This document shows, one piece after another, positions 20,545 through 29,738 of a stretch of 64,000 bases of DNA. Numbering within the stretch: position 1 is the stretch's first letter; every line of letters begins with the position of its first letter. The stretch comes from Providencia alcalifaciens (GTDB taxonomy: Bacteria; Pseudomonadota; Gammaproteobacteria; Enterobacterales; Enterobacteriaceae): the NCBI GenBank assembly GCA_025961275.1, contig JAOQNJ010000001.1, positions 3,245,353-3,309,352 of the forward strand. The letters run 5' to 3'. Made by a program: the position numbers and the translations under genes. The notes under the pieces are model-generated. The model searched no databases. It saw only the letters and a list, made by a program, of their open reading frames with translations, and was not told the origin of the DNA.

Positions 20545-20973
20545 TTATTTACGTGTCGCGAGGATCACACTTGACGCTTTGATAAATGCTGTGATGTCAA
20601 CACCTTTGCTTAGCGCCATATCTTCAAGACTTTCATTGGTAATAATCGCTGTAAGCTCAACACCTTTATCAGTCACCAAATGTACAGTGCTGTTGACTGC
20701 GCCCTCAATAATATTGCTGATTTTGCCACTAAATTGATTACGTGCTGAAAATCGTAAGCCACAGTCTGGTTTCGCTAAAACGACCCACGGTGCTTTAATG
20801 ATAGCGACGGCTTCTTTCCCAACAACCAACCCTAACGTTTCGCAGCTTTCACGTGTAATCACAGTAGTCAGTTCTTCGCCATTACCTAAAGATAAAACAA
20901 CTTCATTATTAACCGCACCTTCTTTGACGATGCTAACAGTACCGATTAATTGGTTACGAGCGGAAACTTGCAT
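20545..20973 (-). CDS. Double Mop/TOBE-domain molybdate-binding protein
   Basis: This 142-residue cytoplasmic protein is two tandem copies of the roughly 67-residue Mop domain, each starting SARNQ and carrying I-EGAV-(N) and T-ITNES or T-ITRES motifs. Such ModG or MopI-type proteins bind molybdate or tungstate and are thought to store or buffer it. The start is taken at 20973 because the upstream ATG (20985) overlaps the TGAGG ribosome site, which is well placed for 20973. The location near the molybdenum-dependent formate dehydrogenase operon and its maturation genes suggests a supply role for the cofactor metal. Confidence 0.85.
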   Translation of the reverse strand: MQVSARNQLIGTVSIVKEGAVNNEVVLSLGNGEELTTVITRESCETLGLVVGKEAVAIIKAPWVVLAKPDCGLRFSARNQFSGKISNIIEGAVNSTVHLVTDKGVELTAIITNESLEDMALSKGVDITAFIKASSVILATRK

Positions 20974-21227
20974 GATTAACCTCATTTCAGATTAATAATA
21001 AAACTCACTTTAAATAGAATAAGCGTAAACACTAGATCAATCTATGATATGAATGATGTTCGTGGATAAGATCATGCAAATCATCATACTTCTGGAATAT
21101 CTTCACGAGATAATTGATGTTATTTATCGTCGCAAAATTTAGTACCTCGTTAGCAAAGCGATTAGGGTACAGGCGTTGTGTAGCCTGTCTTCTAAGCATG
21201 GCTGGCAGGTTACATTGTCAGAGAGCA

Positions 21228-21971
21228 TTAAGAAGGAGTATTAAACTCCAATTCATAAACATCCCCACGACAAACGATCTCACTATACTCAATGATAATA
21301 CCCGTGTTGAGGGTGCTGGTTTGGTGAACTAACAGTAATGGGGATCCTTCGAGGGTATTTAACCATTCTGCTTGTTGGCTATTGCAACTGATAGCTTTGA
21401 TTTTATGCTGTACTGAACTAAAGCTAATACCTTGGCTTTCCCATAAGGCATATAGGGAACCAGCTAGCTTATCGGGTTCTGGAAGATATTGCGCGGGGAT
21501 GTAGTTATTTTCGAAAGAAACTGGTTGGCCATTGGCAATACGAATGCGCCTTAACTGTGCAATTAAGCTACCTGTCGGTAAACCAAGTTTTGCGGAAATA
21601 TCGGCATTAGCTTCTGTGAGAATACGCAGTAACCACTCAGTTGTGACTATTCCACCTGCGCTCATGACTTGAGCGGTAAAACCACTCTCGCGTGAGAGAG
21701 AGTACCCAAGGTACTTGGTGATTTGTGTCCCGATACCTTGTTGACGAATAACAAGGCCTTTTTTTTTCAGTGATTGCATCGTTTTACTAACAGTCACTCG
21801 GGAAATATTTAATTCATGTGCAAGATTTCGTTCTGCTGGAAGATAATCCCCAGCATTGATGATTTTATGCTCAATAGCCGATTCAATCGCCTGTTGTAAT
21901 TGTAAATACAATGGCATCGCTAATTTTGCGTTTAGTTTATTTTTTATCCATTCAACAATACGTTCTTGCAT
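21228..21971 (-). CDS. GntR/HutC-family regulator, YegW-like
   Basis: The protein has an N-terminal winged helix (LPAERNLAHELNISRVTVSKTMQSL) and a C-terminal UTRA ligand domain ending in a characteristic YELEFN motif. From the ATG at 21971 it is 248 residues, like E. coli YegW; an in-frame start 9 codons upstream is possible. It diverges from an ADP-ribosylglycohydrolase, a permease and a PfkB kinase, mirroring E. coli yegW next to yegTUV. It is therefore expected to sense a nucleoside or sugar-derived metabolite and control that operon. Ribosome-site support is weak (GGA only). Confidence 0.85.
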   Translation of the reverse strand: MQERIVEWIKNKLNAKLAMPLYLQLQQAIESAIEHKIINAGDYLPAERNLAHELNISRVTVSKTMQSLKKKGLVIRQQGIGTQITKYLGYSLSRESGFTAQVMSAGGIVTTEWLLRILTEANADISAKLGLPTGSLIAQLRRIRIANGQPVSFENNYIPAQYLPEPDKLAGSLYALWESQGISFSSVQHKIKAISCNSQQAEWLNTLEGSPLLLVHQTSTLNTGIIIEYSEIVCRGDVYELEFNTPS

Positions 21972-22069
21972 TGTTTTTTTCCATAAAACTTTCAACAAAT
22001 TAAGTTTATAACAGACTTTGGAATTTACATAATATAAACGATTGGATTTATATTGGCATTGTTTTTTAC

Positions 22070-22092
22070 TAAGTGGACTGGCATTGGACTTA
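22070..22092. promoter_or_regulatory. Candidate operator of the YegW-like regulator
   Basis: TAAGT (22070-22074) and ACTTA (22088-22092) flank a partly symmetric centre (GGACTGGCATTGG), a pseudo-palindrome in the divergent promoter region. ATTGGCATTG at 22052-22061 partly resembles its right half. This placement and dyad type fit GntR/HutC regulators, but the call is by position only. Confidence 0.35.
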
Positions 22093-22141
22093 ATTACTGC
22101 TAATCTTATTAGTGTTGTTAAGGATAGTATTGGGAGTAAAA

Positions 22142-23152
22142 ATGGGACTGAAGCCCGACATTGAGGGTGCGATACTTGGATGCTTATATGGCCAAGCTAC
22201 GGGTGATGCCATGGGTATGCCGTCTGAACTATGGCGGCAAGACCGAGTTCAACAGTTTTTCGGCTGGATAGATAATTTTTTAGCTGGGCCAGCCGAAAAT
22301 ATCGCAGCTATCGGATTTCACGCCGGTGAAGTGACTGATGATACTCATCAAGCAATTGCGTTAATGGATGCGATTATCTCTTGTAACGGTGCTGTAGAGC
22401 CAAAGGTGATTGCACAAAATATTTTGACGTGGGCGAAGCAGATCAATGCCTTTGAGAAAAATATTTTTGGGCCAACCTCGAAACAATCTCTACTCGCTAT
22501 TCAATCAGGTATACCGATTAATGAAATTGTATCGAATGGGGTCACTAATGGTGCAGCAATGCGAATAGCACCAGTGGGTTGTATCGCATCGACTATGGAT
22601 CGCAATAAATTTATCAAGACCGTTGAAGCGGCATGTATTCCGACGCATAAGTCAGATATTGCGATTGCAGGAGCGAGTGTTATTGCTTGGGCAGTTAGTC
22701 GAGCGATTGAACAAACGCCATGGTCTCAAATTAAAAAAGAACTTCCTATACTTGCAGATGAAGTGCAGCAACGATATGCCTCGACGTTTAGCCCTTCTTT
22801 AGGGCGGCGAATTTCATTTGCTTTTGAGAAGGCGAACGAGTTGCAGTTATGCTCTCCTCAGACAACACTTAGAGTGCTGTATGATTTTATCGGAGCGGGT
22901 ATGGATACGATAGAGTCTATTCCGTGCGCTCTGGCCATAGTTAACGTAACGAATGGTGATCCTGTCATGTGTGCGAAGTATTGTGCCAACCTGGGGGGCG
23001 ACACGGACACCATTGGCGCTATGGCCGGAGCGATTTCGGGAGCGTTGTCAGGTATTCAATCTTTTCCTGAAGAATGGATTGCATTGATTAATAATTCTAA
23101 TAATATAGATTTTTATCCCTACGCAAAAATACTCAGCACCTTACGCCATTAA
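22142..23152 (+). CDS. ADP-ribosylglycohydrolase family protein, YegU-like
   Basis: The 336-residue protein has the DraG-family metal motifs: GDAMGMPSE near residue 21, GEVTDDTHQAIAL near residue 61 and GGDTDTIGAMAGA near residue 284. Such enzymes cleave N- or O-glycosidic ADP-ribose bonds or related ribosides. In this setting, with a permease and a sugar kinase, a small nucleoside-like substrate is more likely than a modified protein; that is inference from the E. coli yegTUV arrangement. GGGAG lies 5 nt before ATG 22142; an in-frame start at 22112 lacks a ribosome site. AAGGAG overlapping its stop serves the next gene. Confidence 0.88.
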   Translation: MGLKPDIEGAILGCLYGQATGDAMGMPSELWRQDRVQQFFGWIDNFLAGPAENIAAIGFHAGEVTDDTHQAIALMDAIISCNGAVEPKVIAQNILTWAKQINAFEKNIFGPTSKQSLLAIQSGIPINEIVSNGVTNGAAMRIAPVGCIASTMDRNKFIKTVEAACIPTHKSDIAIAGASVIAWAVSRAIEQTPWSQIKKELPILADEVQQRYASTFSPSLGRRISFAFEKANELQLCSPQTTLRVLYDFIGAGMDTIESIPCALAIVNVTNGDPVMCAKYCANLGGDTDTIGAMAGAISGALSGIQSFPEEWIALINNSNNIDFYPYAKILSTLRH

Positions 23153-23162
23153 GGAGAGTTGA

Positions 23163-24572
23163 TTGATTGAATTACCTGACACTCAATACAAAAACGAAGC
23201 ATGGAAAATAGAAAATACTGGCATTGATATTGTGCCCGAACATGAGCGAACGGCCACACCTCTTGAACTTTTTTGGATTTGGTCTGCCGCGAATATCGGT
23301 ATATTGGGCATTGTTTATGGTGCCATTATCGTTTCCTTTCGTCTCTCCTTTTTTCAGTCACTCTTAGCAACCATCGTTGGCATAGCCAGTTTTGCTCTTG
23401 TCGGGTATATCAGCCTTGCAGGGCAAAAAGGTCGTACAACGACACTCACACTTTCTCGAACTATTTTCGGTAAAACTGGGAATATAGCCCCAACATTTTT
23501 CAGTTGGATAACGCTGATGGGCTGGGAGGCTATCAATATGATCACCGGAACGTTGACGCTAAAAGCGTTATTTCATGTGATTGGATTGAGTGATTCCATT
23601 GCATTAACGATAGTTTGCATGGTGCTATTTGGCGGTCTGGCTATTACGATCAGTTTACTTGGGCAAGCCACGGTGGTCGTGATACAAAGCTGGATCACAC
23701 GCATTTTTGGCACCATGACATTGATAGCGGCACTGTATATTATCGGGCAAACCGACTGGAATGCTGTTTTATCAATGCCTTCAGGTGATTGGCTGACTGG
23801 GTTTTTACCCGCAGTATCTATTATTGCTGCGGGTACAGGAATTGGTTGGGGGATTGCAGGGGCGGACTATAGCCGTTATCAAAGCGATCGGTCATCAAAA
23901 TCGGGTATCTTTAATGCAGTGACATTTGGCGCAATGTTACCACTATTTATTCTATTATTTACCGGAATATTGCTTTCTGCACGGTTACCTGAATTGGCCT
24001 CTTCTGAAAATCCCATAGCGTTGATAGGAACCGCACTTCCAAGCTGGATGTCGATACCTTATCTGCTAACGGCAACAGCCGGTATTATCACCATTGCGGT
24101 ACTTAGTCTCTATTCTGCTAGTCTCAACTTATTGACTATTGGCATAAAAATACGTCAAGTTTACGCGGTTGTATTAGATGCCATTTTGGTTATGGGCGTT
24201 GCGATTTATATCCTGTTTATTGCCGGTGAATTTATGGATTCCTTTATCGCTTTCTTATTATTTTGTGGGGTATTTTTAGCCTCATGGGAAGCGGTATTTA
24301 TGTTGGATTATGCGGTATTACGTCGCCGCAAAGGCTATGAGTTTGAGCAGTTATTTGGCAAGTCTAATGTGGGTATTCGTTGGGTCCCATTACTGTGTTG
24401 GTTACTGGGGGCGTTAGCAGGGCTTCTGGTGAGTGATAATCAATTCATCAAAGGTCCATGGGCAACGGGAATTTTTCAAGGTTCTAGCTTATCTATATTG
24501 CTTTCTTTTGTATTGAGCTTTGTACTCTATAGCGTCTATCTGATGTTTAGCCGTCCGGTGGAGAAACATTAA
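23163..24572 (+). CDS. NCS1-family permease (cytosine/purine type)
   Basis: The 469-residue inner-membrane protein has about twelve hydrophobic helices and the NCS1 features ELFWIWSAANIGILGIVYGA near the N-terminus and WGIAGADYSRYQ in the middle. The family imports nucleobases, allantoin, hydantoins or thiamine precursors with protons or sodium. It begins with TTG at 23163; AAGGAG at 23151-23156 is ideally spaced and no nearby ATG fits. In E. coli the corresponding yeg locus has a nucleoside MFS transporter (YegT), so the transporter class has been swapped. The stop overlaps the kinase start by one base. The substrate is not known. Confidence 0.85.
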   Translation: MIELPDTQYKNEAWKIENTGIDIVPEHERTATPLELFWIWSAANIGILGIVYGAIIVSFRLSFFQSLLATIVGIASFALVGYISLAGQKGRTTTLTLSRTIFGKTGNIAPTFFSWITLMGWEAINMITGTLTLKALFHVIGLSDSIALTIVCMVLFGGLAITISLLGQATVVVIQSWITRIFGTMTLIAALYIIGQTDWNAVLSMPSGDWLTGFLPAVSIIAAGTGIGWGIAGADYSRYQSDRSSKSGIFNAVTFGAMLPLFILLFTGILLSARLPELASSENPIALIGTALPSWMSIPYLLTATAGIITIAVLSLYSASLNLLTIGIKIRQVYAVVLDAILVMGVAIYILFIAGEFMDSFIAFLLFCGVFLASWEAVFMLDYAVLRRRKGYEFEQLFGKSNVGIRWVPLLCWLLGALAGLLVSDNQFIKGPWATGIFQGSSLSILLSFVLSFVLYSVYLMFSRPVEKH

Positions 24573-25489
24573 TGCGTCAAGTTGTTGTTATTGGTGCAGC
24601 AGCAGGGGATAGGGTACTGAGTATTCCCCGTTTACCTCTGCGCGGTGAAGATATTGCCGCGAGCGATCATGGTTGGCAGATAGGCGGATGCGCATTTAAT
24701 GTACTGCGTGCATTAGTGCGTCTTCAAATACCTGTTATTAATGGTATTCGAGTTGGTAATGGCCAGTGGGGACAACGCGTTCGCCAAGCATTATCAGAGC
24801 TTGGAGTATCACCGATATTAACCAGTACAACTCAAGATAATGGTTGGTGTTTTGCATTAGCGGAGCCTGATGGTGAAAGGACATTTATTTCAATACCGGG
24901 CTGTGAGGAAGAATGGGATAAAACTGAGTTACGTAGCCTAATTATTCCTTCACATGGCATTATTTATGTTAGTGGCTATGAGCTTGGCTGCAGTCAAGGT
25001 GAAGCACTGCAACAGTGGCTTCTCGATGATTGTACAACACAAACTCTTGTTCTAGACCCTGGCCCAAGACTCTCCGACTTTCCTGATGATTTTCTTAGTA
25101 AATTACCCGCAGATAGAACGATACTAACGTTAAATCGTGATGAAGCACGGTTTCTTTGTGGTGATGGTGATATCGTGCAGCAGGCGTTATATTATGCTGA
25201 GTGCAGTGGCATGACGTTGATTGTACGTTTCGATAGTCAAGGTGCTTGGTTGTGTCCACCGAATCAGCTTGCTCATTTTGTTCCTGCCTATAAAATTACA
25301 GCCGTTGATACGATTGGCGCTGGTGATGCACATACTGCAGGCGTGCTAGCTGGCCTTTCTCGGGGACTTTCATTAATTGATTGTATTGATCTTGGTAACA
25401 AAATTGCCGCAATCGCAGTGACTAAACAAGGCCCTTCAGGCGCGCCAACGTTAAGTGAGCTTAATGAGTCATTATTGATACGAACTTAG
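24572..25489 (+). CDS. PfkB-family carbohydrate/nucleoside kinase, YegV-like
   Basis: The 305-residue cytoplasmic protein has the ribokinase-fold signature DTIGAGDAHTAGVLAG near residue 248, which holds the catalytic aspartate and the anion hole, and the N-terminal substrate-binding GGCAFNVLRAL. It is a probable kinase for the riboside or sugar released by the upstream hydrolase. The start overlaps the permease stop as TAATG. The order regulator, hydrolase, permease, kinase looks like a complete salvage unit: import, glycosidic cleavage, phosphorylation. E. coli YegV (321 residues) is the best comparison I know. Confidence 0.85.
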   Translation: MRQVVVIGAAAGDRVLSIPRLPLRGEDIAASDHGWQIGGCAFNVLRALVRLQIPVINGIRVGNGQWGQRVRQALSELGVSPILTSTTQDNGWCFALAEPDGERTFISIPGCEEEWDKTELRSLIIPSHGIIYVSGYELGCSQGEALQQWLLDDCTTQTLVLDPGPRLSDFPDDFLSKLPADRTILTLNRDEARFLCGDGDIVQQALYYAECSGMTLIVRFDSQGAWLCPPNQLAHFVPAYKITAVDTIGAGDAHTAGVLAGLSRGLSLIDCIDLGNKIAAIAVTKQGPSGAPTLSELNESLLIRT

Positions 25490-25564
25490 TAAAATATCCG
25501 ATAATACTTACGCACGATATTTTTTATTTTTGAGAAATAAAACCATTGTGACATTTATTGGTCA

Positions 25565-25690
25565 TATACCTAAATAATTTAAGTTGTATGTAGATGCCTA
25601 GCCAGAATATTCCAGCCTGTATTGATAACACGTTTATTCGGGTAGTGAAGCGCAATTAATACAAGTGCAACTTGAATTATTTGAGGTGTA
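25565..25690. repeat. 126-bp element with inverted ends (MITE-like)
   Basis: The left end 25565-25589 reads TATACCTAAATAATTTAAGT and continues TTGTA. The reverse complement of the right end 25667-25690 reads TACACCTCAAATAATTCAAG and continues TTGCA. These imperfect 24-bp inverted termini match the family seen at 1501-1649 and the half copies at 33.8 and 60.5 kb. There is no coding potential inside. It may be a MITE moved by an unknown transposase or a structured intergenic repeat. Confidence 0.65.
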
Positions 25691-25735
25691 AACTGTTAAC
25701 TCACTTTGAGTGACTCTTGCCTAGCCTGTTTTACA

Positions 25736-25798
25736 TTAAATAAAGGCTTTTAATTCGAATGAAAATTGGTCACCAAAGATCAACAGCCCCTAGAAGAC
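25736..25798 (+). repeat. Leader segment duplicated at 32.5 kb (copy A)
   Basis: TTAAATAAAGGCTTTTA begins a stretch of about 63 bp that resembles 32535-32597, with shared blocks GAA, AAAATTG, CAC, TCAA and AGCC in the same order. It ends just before the epimerase start, so it is probably untranslated leader or promoter sequence. Confidence 0.55.
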
Positions 25799-25805
25799 AA
25801 TTAAA

Positions 25806-26807
25806 ATGAAATACTTAGTTACTGGCAGTGCAGGTTTTATTGGTTTTAGGTTATGTCAGCGTTTATTAGACAGCGGGCATGAAGTTGTTGGGATCGACAA
25901 TATGAATGCTTATTACGATCAAGGCCTAAAACAGTCTCGTTTACATATTCTCGAACAATATTCCCATTTCCGCTTCATTCCACTCGATATCACTGAGCGT
26001 GAAAAAGTGGTGGTACTTTGTACTCAAGAAGGTTTTGATCGTGTGATACATCTTGCCGCTCAAGCAGGTGTACGTTATTCACTCCAAAATCCTTTTGCTT
26101 ATGCCGACAGTAATCTTAACGGGCACCTAGCGATTCTAGAGGGTTGCCGCCAAGCAAAAATTAAACATTTGGTATATGCCTCTTCGAGTTCAGTATATGG
26201 CATGACAGATCAAACGCCATTTAGTACCGATATGTCGACCGATCATCCCGTCTCACTCTATGCAGCGACCAAAAAAGCCAATGAGCTAATGGCGCACTCT
26301 TATTCACATCTTTACCAGCTGCCAACCACAGGCTTGCGCTTCTTTACTGTTTATGGTCCTTGGGGCCGTCCTGACATGGCGTTATTCAAATTTACCAAAG
26401 CGATTTTAGCGGGAGAGCCGATAGATGTTTATAATAACGGCAATTTGAGCCGTGATTTCACGTTTATTGATGATATCGTGGAAGGTATTATTCGTATTTC
26501 CGATATAATCCCACAAGCAGATCCCGAAAATCGTTCTTTGTCAGCGGCGCAAAGTAGTGCGCCTTACCGTATTTATAATATTGGTAATGGCCAACCCGTG
26601 CAGTTGACTGACTTTATTGCCGCACTTGAAAAATCGTTAGGTAAAAAAGCGATTCAAAACTTTTTACCGATGCAAGATGGGGATGTGTATACCACTTGGG
26701 CCGACACAGAAGACCTGTTTACGGTCACAGGCTATCGCCCACAAGTTTCTATTGAACAGGGAGTACAGGCGTTTGTTGACTGGTATCAGTCGTACTATCA
26801 CCAGTAA
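25806..26807 (+). CDS. UDP-glucuronate 4-epimerase-like NAD-dependent epimerase
   Basis: This extended short-chain dehydrogenase/reductase of 333 residues has the Rossmann motif TGSAGFIG (residues 6-13) and the catalytic YAATK with an upstream SSSSVYG. The sequence resembles CapI/LpsL-type epimerases that interconvert UDP-glucuronate and UDP-galacturonate. The next gene, ugd, makes UDP-glucuronate, so the pair would supply UDP-galacturonate for LPS core, O-antigen or capsule. ATG 25806 has no strong ribosome site. UDP-GlcNAc epimerase activity cannot be excluded from sequence alone. Confidence 0.82.
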   Translation: MKYLVTGSAGFIGFRLCQRLLDSGHEVVGIDNMNAYYDQGLKQSRLHILEQYSHFRFIPLDITEREKVVVLCTQEGFDRVIHLAAQAGVRYSLQNPFAYADSNLNGHLAILEGCRQAKIKHLVYASSSSVYGMTDQTPFSTDMSTDHPVSLYAATKKANELMAHSYSHLYQLPTTGLRFFTVYGPWGRPDMALFKFTKAILAGEPIDVYNNGNLSRDFTFIDDIVEGIIRISDIIPQADPENRSLSAAQSSAPYRIYNIGNGQPVQLTDFIAALEKSLGKKAIQNFLPMQDGDVYTTWADTEDLFTVTGYRPQVSIEQGVQAFVDWYQSYYHQ

Positions 26808-26879
26808 CACTAGCATCTGTAGCATATTAATGATGCAGTACCCCCTGTAATATCTGAAGATGGATTTGAGAGGTTAGTT

Positions 26880-28046
26880 TTGAAAATAGCAATTGCTGGT
26901 ACAGGCTACGTTGGTCTATCTAACGCCATGTTACTGTCGCAACACCATGAAGTTGTGGCTGTTGATATCATCGCTGAAAAAGTGGCGATGCTGAATAACA
27001 AACAATCACCGATTATTGATACTGAAATTGAGCAATTTTTAACTGAAAAAAAACTCAATTTCCGGGCGACAGAAGACAAAGTTGAGGCTTATACCTACGC
27101 CGATTATGTCATTGTCGCAACGCCAACTGATTATGATCCGAAAACTAACTATTTCAATACTCAGTCTGTTGAATCCGTTATTCATGATGTGCAAAAAATT
27201 AATCCAGATGCAACTATCATTGTGAAATCGACTGTTCCTGTTGGTTTTACTGAGCGTTTGCGTGAAGAGTTTGGCTACACCAATGTCATTTTCTCCCCGG
27301 AATTTTTACGTGAAGGCCGTGCTCTGTATGACAACCTCCATCCGTCGCGCATTGTGGTCGGTGAACGTTCTGAACGTGCACAAATTTTTGCGGATTTATT
27401 GCTTGAAGGTGCCATCAAAAAAGATGTGCCTGTTCTGTTTACCGATGGGACAGAAGCGGAAGCAATCAAGCTGTTTGCTAACACCTATTTAGCGATGCGT
27501 GTGGCTTACTTCAATGAGCTAGATACCTACGCAGAAAGCCGTGGCTTGAATGCACGCCAAATTATTGAGGGCGTTTCGTTAGATCCGCGCATTGGCAGTC
27601 ACTACAACAACCCATCATTCGGGTATGGCGGTTACTGTCTACCAAAAGACACCAAGCAATTGCTGGCTAACTATGACGATGTGCCAAACAATCTGATTAA
27701 TGCAATCGTTGAATCTAACCGCACTCGCAAAGACTTTATTTCAGACTCGATTATTGCTAAAGCGCCGCGCAAAGTTGGCGTGTATCGCTTGGTCATGAAA
27801 GCCGGGTCGGATAATTTCCGAGCTTCGTCCGTACAGGGGATCATGAAGCGCATTAAAGCAAAAGGGATTGAAGTGATTGTGTATGAACCCGTGCTCAAAG
27901 ACGATGAGTTCTTCCGTTCAAAAGTTTACCGTGACCTCGATGCATTTAAAGCCGACAGTGACATCATTTTGGCTAACCGTATGCTGCCAGAACTCGAAGA
28001 TGTTGCCGAAAAAGTGTATACCCGCGATCTCTTTGGTAGTGACTAA
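26880..28046 (+). CDS. ugd: UDP-glucose 6-dehydrogenase
   Basis: Ugd oxidises UDP-glucose to UDP-glucuronate with two NAD+. The 388-residue length equals E. coli Ugd. GTGYVGLSN (residues 7-15) is the NAD site, and the catalytic cysteine is in [15 protein letters not shown] near residue 250. It begins with TTG at 26880, preceded by GAGAGGTT at a good distance; no in-frame ATG fits the conserved N-terminus [12 protein letters not shown]. It lies 72 bp after the epimerase, probably in the same transcript. The product feeds galacturonate and possibly aminoarabinose pathways. Confidence 0.95.
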   Translation: MKIAIAGTGYVGLSNAMLLSQHHEVVAVDIIAEKVAMLNNKQSPIIDTEIEQFLTEKKLNFRATEDKVEAYTYADYVIVATPTDYDPKTNYFNTQSVESVIHDVQKINPDATIIVKSTVPVGFTERLREEFGYTNVIFSPEFLREGRALYDNLHPSRIVVGERSERAQIFADLLLEGAIKKDVPVLFTDGTEAEAIKLFANTYLAMRVAYFNELDTYAESRGLNARQIIEGVSLDPRIGSHYNNPSFGYGGYCLPKDTKQLLANYDDVPNNLINAIVESNRTRKDFISDSIIAKAPRKVGVYRLVMKAGSDNFRASSVQGIMKRIKAKGIEVIVYEPVLKDDEFFRSKVYRDLDAFKADSDIILANRMLPELEDVAEKVYTRDLFGSD

Positions 28047-28060
28047 GTCGGTCAATTTTA

Positions 28061-28094
28061 TTATCACTAGCCGATATTCCCCGGCTAGTGATAA
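28061..28094. terminator. Strong inverted repeat after ugd
   Basis: TTATCACTAGCCG (28061-28073) pairs perfectly with CGGCTAGTGATAA (28082-28094), with an 8-nt loop, between convergent ugd and the fimbrial genes. There is no clean T run on the plus strand and only TAAAATTG on the minus side, so it is a probable bidirectional terminator. Confidence 0.6.
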
Positions 28095-28111
28095 TTGTGC
28101 ACTTATGATCG

Positions 28112-29113
28112 CTATGGTGTAGACATAATAATAGTTGCAGCGGAATTAAATTCACCTTCAATTAAATCAGTTTTTGCTAAGTCTTGTTTTTTAACTAACG
28201 CAAACATCAATGTATCTTTACCCTGTCCATTTGTAATCTGTGAATTAAAGCTTCCATTCATTGGCGATACTCGTCGTCCTTCTTGGTATACCTCGACGCC
28301 TAAGCCTGGCATGATCGCCCCTGCGCTACCAATGTCGCCTGTACGTACCAATAATGCATCTGATGAAAATATTGTTGTATCACCACTTAATGTCATTTTT
28401 ATTGGAGTCGTCAGATTGTTATCTTCACAGCTATAATTTATTTCTGCATTCCGCTGAAAGCCACTAGCACTACCAACCGTAGAAATACCTGATGCATTCA
28501 CGGTTTCAAAATCAACAATGATAATTTGGTTATTGTTTATATCACACGTCCCAGTTCCGACAATAACATCATTACCCGCATAGAAATTCCAAGTAAAATA
28601 CGCGTGGTCAATTTGGTTACTACTACCCACAAATGTGGCGTATTTATGTAGATGTAAAGTCATTAAAAGATCCCCTTTTCTGACCAAAACAGATGGGGTA
28701 GGTTTAGTATTAACTTGTAAATATAATTTTATTTGTAGAGGCTCTGTGGCAGAGGTTAGTCTAAAAACAGGAATTTCCCGACCACTAAAAGGCGCTAAAT
28801 AATAACTTCCTCTAATCGCAACACCTGCTTTTAGCTCTGGATTATTTTTAAATGTAGGGCCTAAATCTGCGCCTGTTACGTTTAAATAGTCGACATAAGC
28901 AGTAGGTGCTTCATTTCGACAACTCATAAAATCACTCACATCAGCAAAATCGTTAATGCGATTTGGTACGGCAAAAATATCGTTATCTATCGGAACATCG
29001 TTAATATTTTGAGTTCCACCACCAACATCTTGCCCCCCATTGGTTTTGCATACAAAGGCATGGAGCGGAGAGGAAAATAACATAATCATTATAAATAGAG
29101 TTAATATTCTCAT
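28112..29113 (-). CDS. Fimbrial tip adhesin-like protein
   Basis: The protein has a signal peptide (residues 1-19, ending PLHA), a unique N-terminal half with two cysteines likely to form a disulfide, and a C-terminal pilin-like half with a cysteine pair (CDINNN and YSCEDN). This two-domain layout and the 333-residue length fit FimH-type tip adhesins of chaperone-usher fimbriae. AGGA precedes the ATG at 29113. It is the last gene of the fimbrial remnant. Major pilin, usher and chaperone genes are not in this window, so assembly would depend on genes elsewhere or is lost. The receptor is unknown. Confidence 0.75.
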   Translation of the reverse strand: MRILTLFIMIMLFSSPLHAFVCKTNGGQDVGGGTQNINDVPIDNDIFAVPNRINDFADVSDFMSCRNEAPTAYVDYLNVTGADLGPTFKNNPELKAGVAIRGSYYLAPFSGREIPVFRLTSATEPLQIKLYLQVNTKPTPSVLVRKGDLLMTLHLHKYATFVGSSNQIDHAYFTWNFYAGNDVIVGTGTCDINNNQIIIVDFETVNASGISTVGSASGFQRNAEINYSCEDNNLTTPIKMTLSGDTTIFSSDALLVRTGDIGSAGAIMPGLGVEVYQEGRRVSPMNGSFNSQITNGQGKDTLMFALVKKQDLAKTDLIEGEFNSAATIIMSTP

Positions 29114-29128
29114 TATTTTTCCTATGCC

Positions 29129-29695
29129 TTAATCATAAATTAAATTAAAAACAGCGGTTGCAGTAAAATAGCCTAAGCCAATACTTCTATTTTTAATTGC
29201 ATCCGGCTCGCCTTGAACATTAGCGGTAAAACTTAATATATTTGTCCCATTTTCTAATCTATATGCTGATGTCAGGCTATTGATGGGGATTTTTTTTCCA
29301 CTATCTTCAAAGAGTTCAATACCAATTCCTGATGCCATACTACCGTTATCTATAGCAAGTAGGCCGGGTAAATTGGGATTTTCTGCTCCTTCAAATTTAA
29401 CGGTAACATTCTTAAATATACTATTGTCACAATCATCTAAATGAATATTAAATTTTTCCAAAGGCGTTTTTTGATTAATATAGAGATACTTATCCACGAT
29501 AGTCCCAAAATCGACAATAATATTCTCATCTCCAGGTCTAACGGTACAGGCCTCAGCAACCAATAAGCCACGAATTTTTATTTCGCCAATCTCACCATTT
29601 CTTGAATAGCTTAAAGTGGATGAAAAAAAAAGACAAAAAAGCATCGCTAGTATTGTTTTTTTGATGTAAGAATTGTTCATATTTAATTCATTCAT
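29129..29695 (-). CDS. Minor fimbrial subunit (FimA/PF00419 type)
   Basis: The 188-residue protein has an N-terminal signal segment (ILAMLFCLFFSSTLSYS) and a pilin domain with the usual cysteine pair (EACTVRPGD and LDDCDNS). The C-terminus IGLGYFTATAVFNLIYD gives the penultimate tyrosine beta-strand used for donor-strand exchange. AAAGGA lies 9 nt before ATG at 29695; an in-frame ATG five codons later is possible. It is co-directional with the adhesin, 15 bp apart. It is probably an adaptor subunit between shaft and adhesin. Confidence 0.8.
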   Translation of the reverse strand: MNELNMNNSYIKKTILAMLFCLFFSSTLSYSRNGEIGEIKIRGLLVAEACTVRPGDENIIVDFGTIVDKYLYINQKTPLEKFNIHLDDCDNSIFKNVTVKFEGAENPNLPGLLAIDNGSMASGIGIELFEDSGKKIPINSLTSAYRLENGTNILSFTANVQGEPDAIKNRSIGLGYFTATAVFNLIYD

Positions 29696-29738
29696 AGTCT
29701 AATTTCCTTTCAACACTATCTCAGCTATATTAATAAAC

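Larger units (their letters stand above)
25490..25805. other. Gap before the UDP-glucuronate epimerase
   Basis: This 316-bp gap has no coding frame. It holds a complete inverted-repeat element (25565-25690) and then a leader segment (25736-25798) that recurs at 32.5 kb. The epimerase promoter should lie in the last 115 bp. Confidence 0.6.

Noticed and set aside
21114-21332. 72-codon open frame between the Mop gene and the GntR gene
   Set aside because: It overlaps the 3' end of the GntR gene, has no ribosome site and no recognisable motif.
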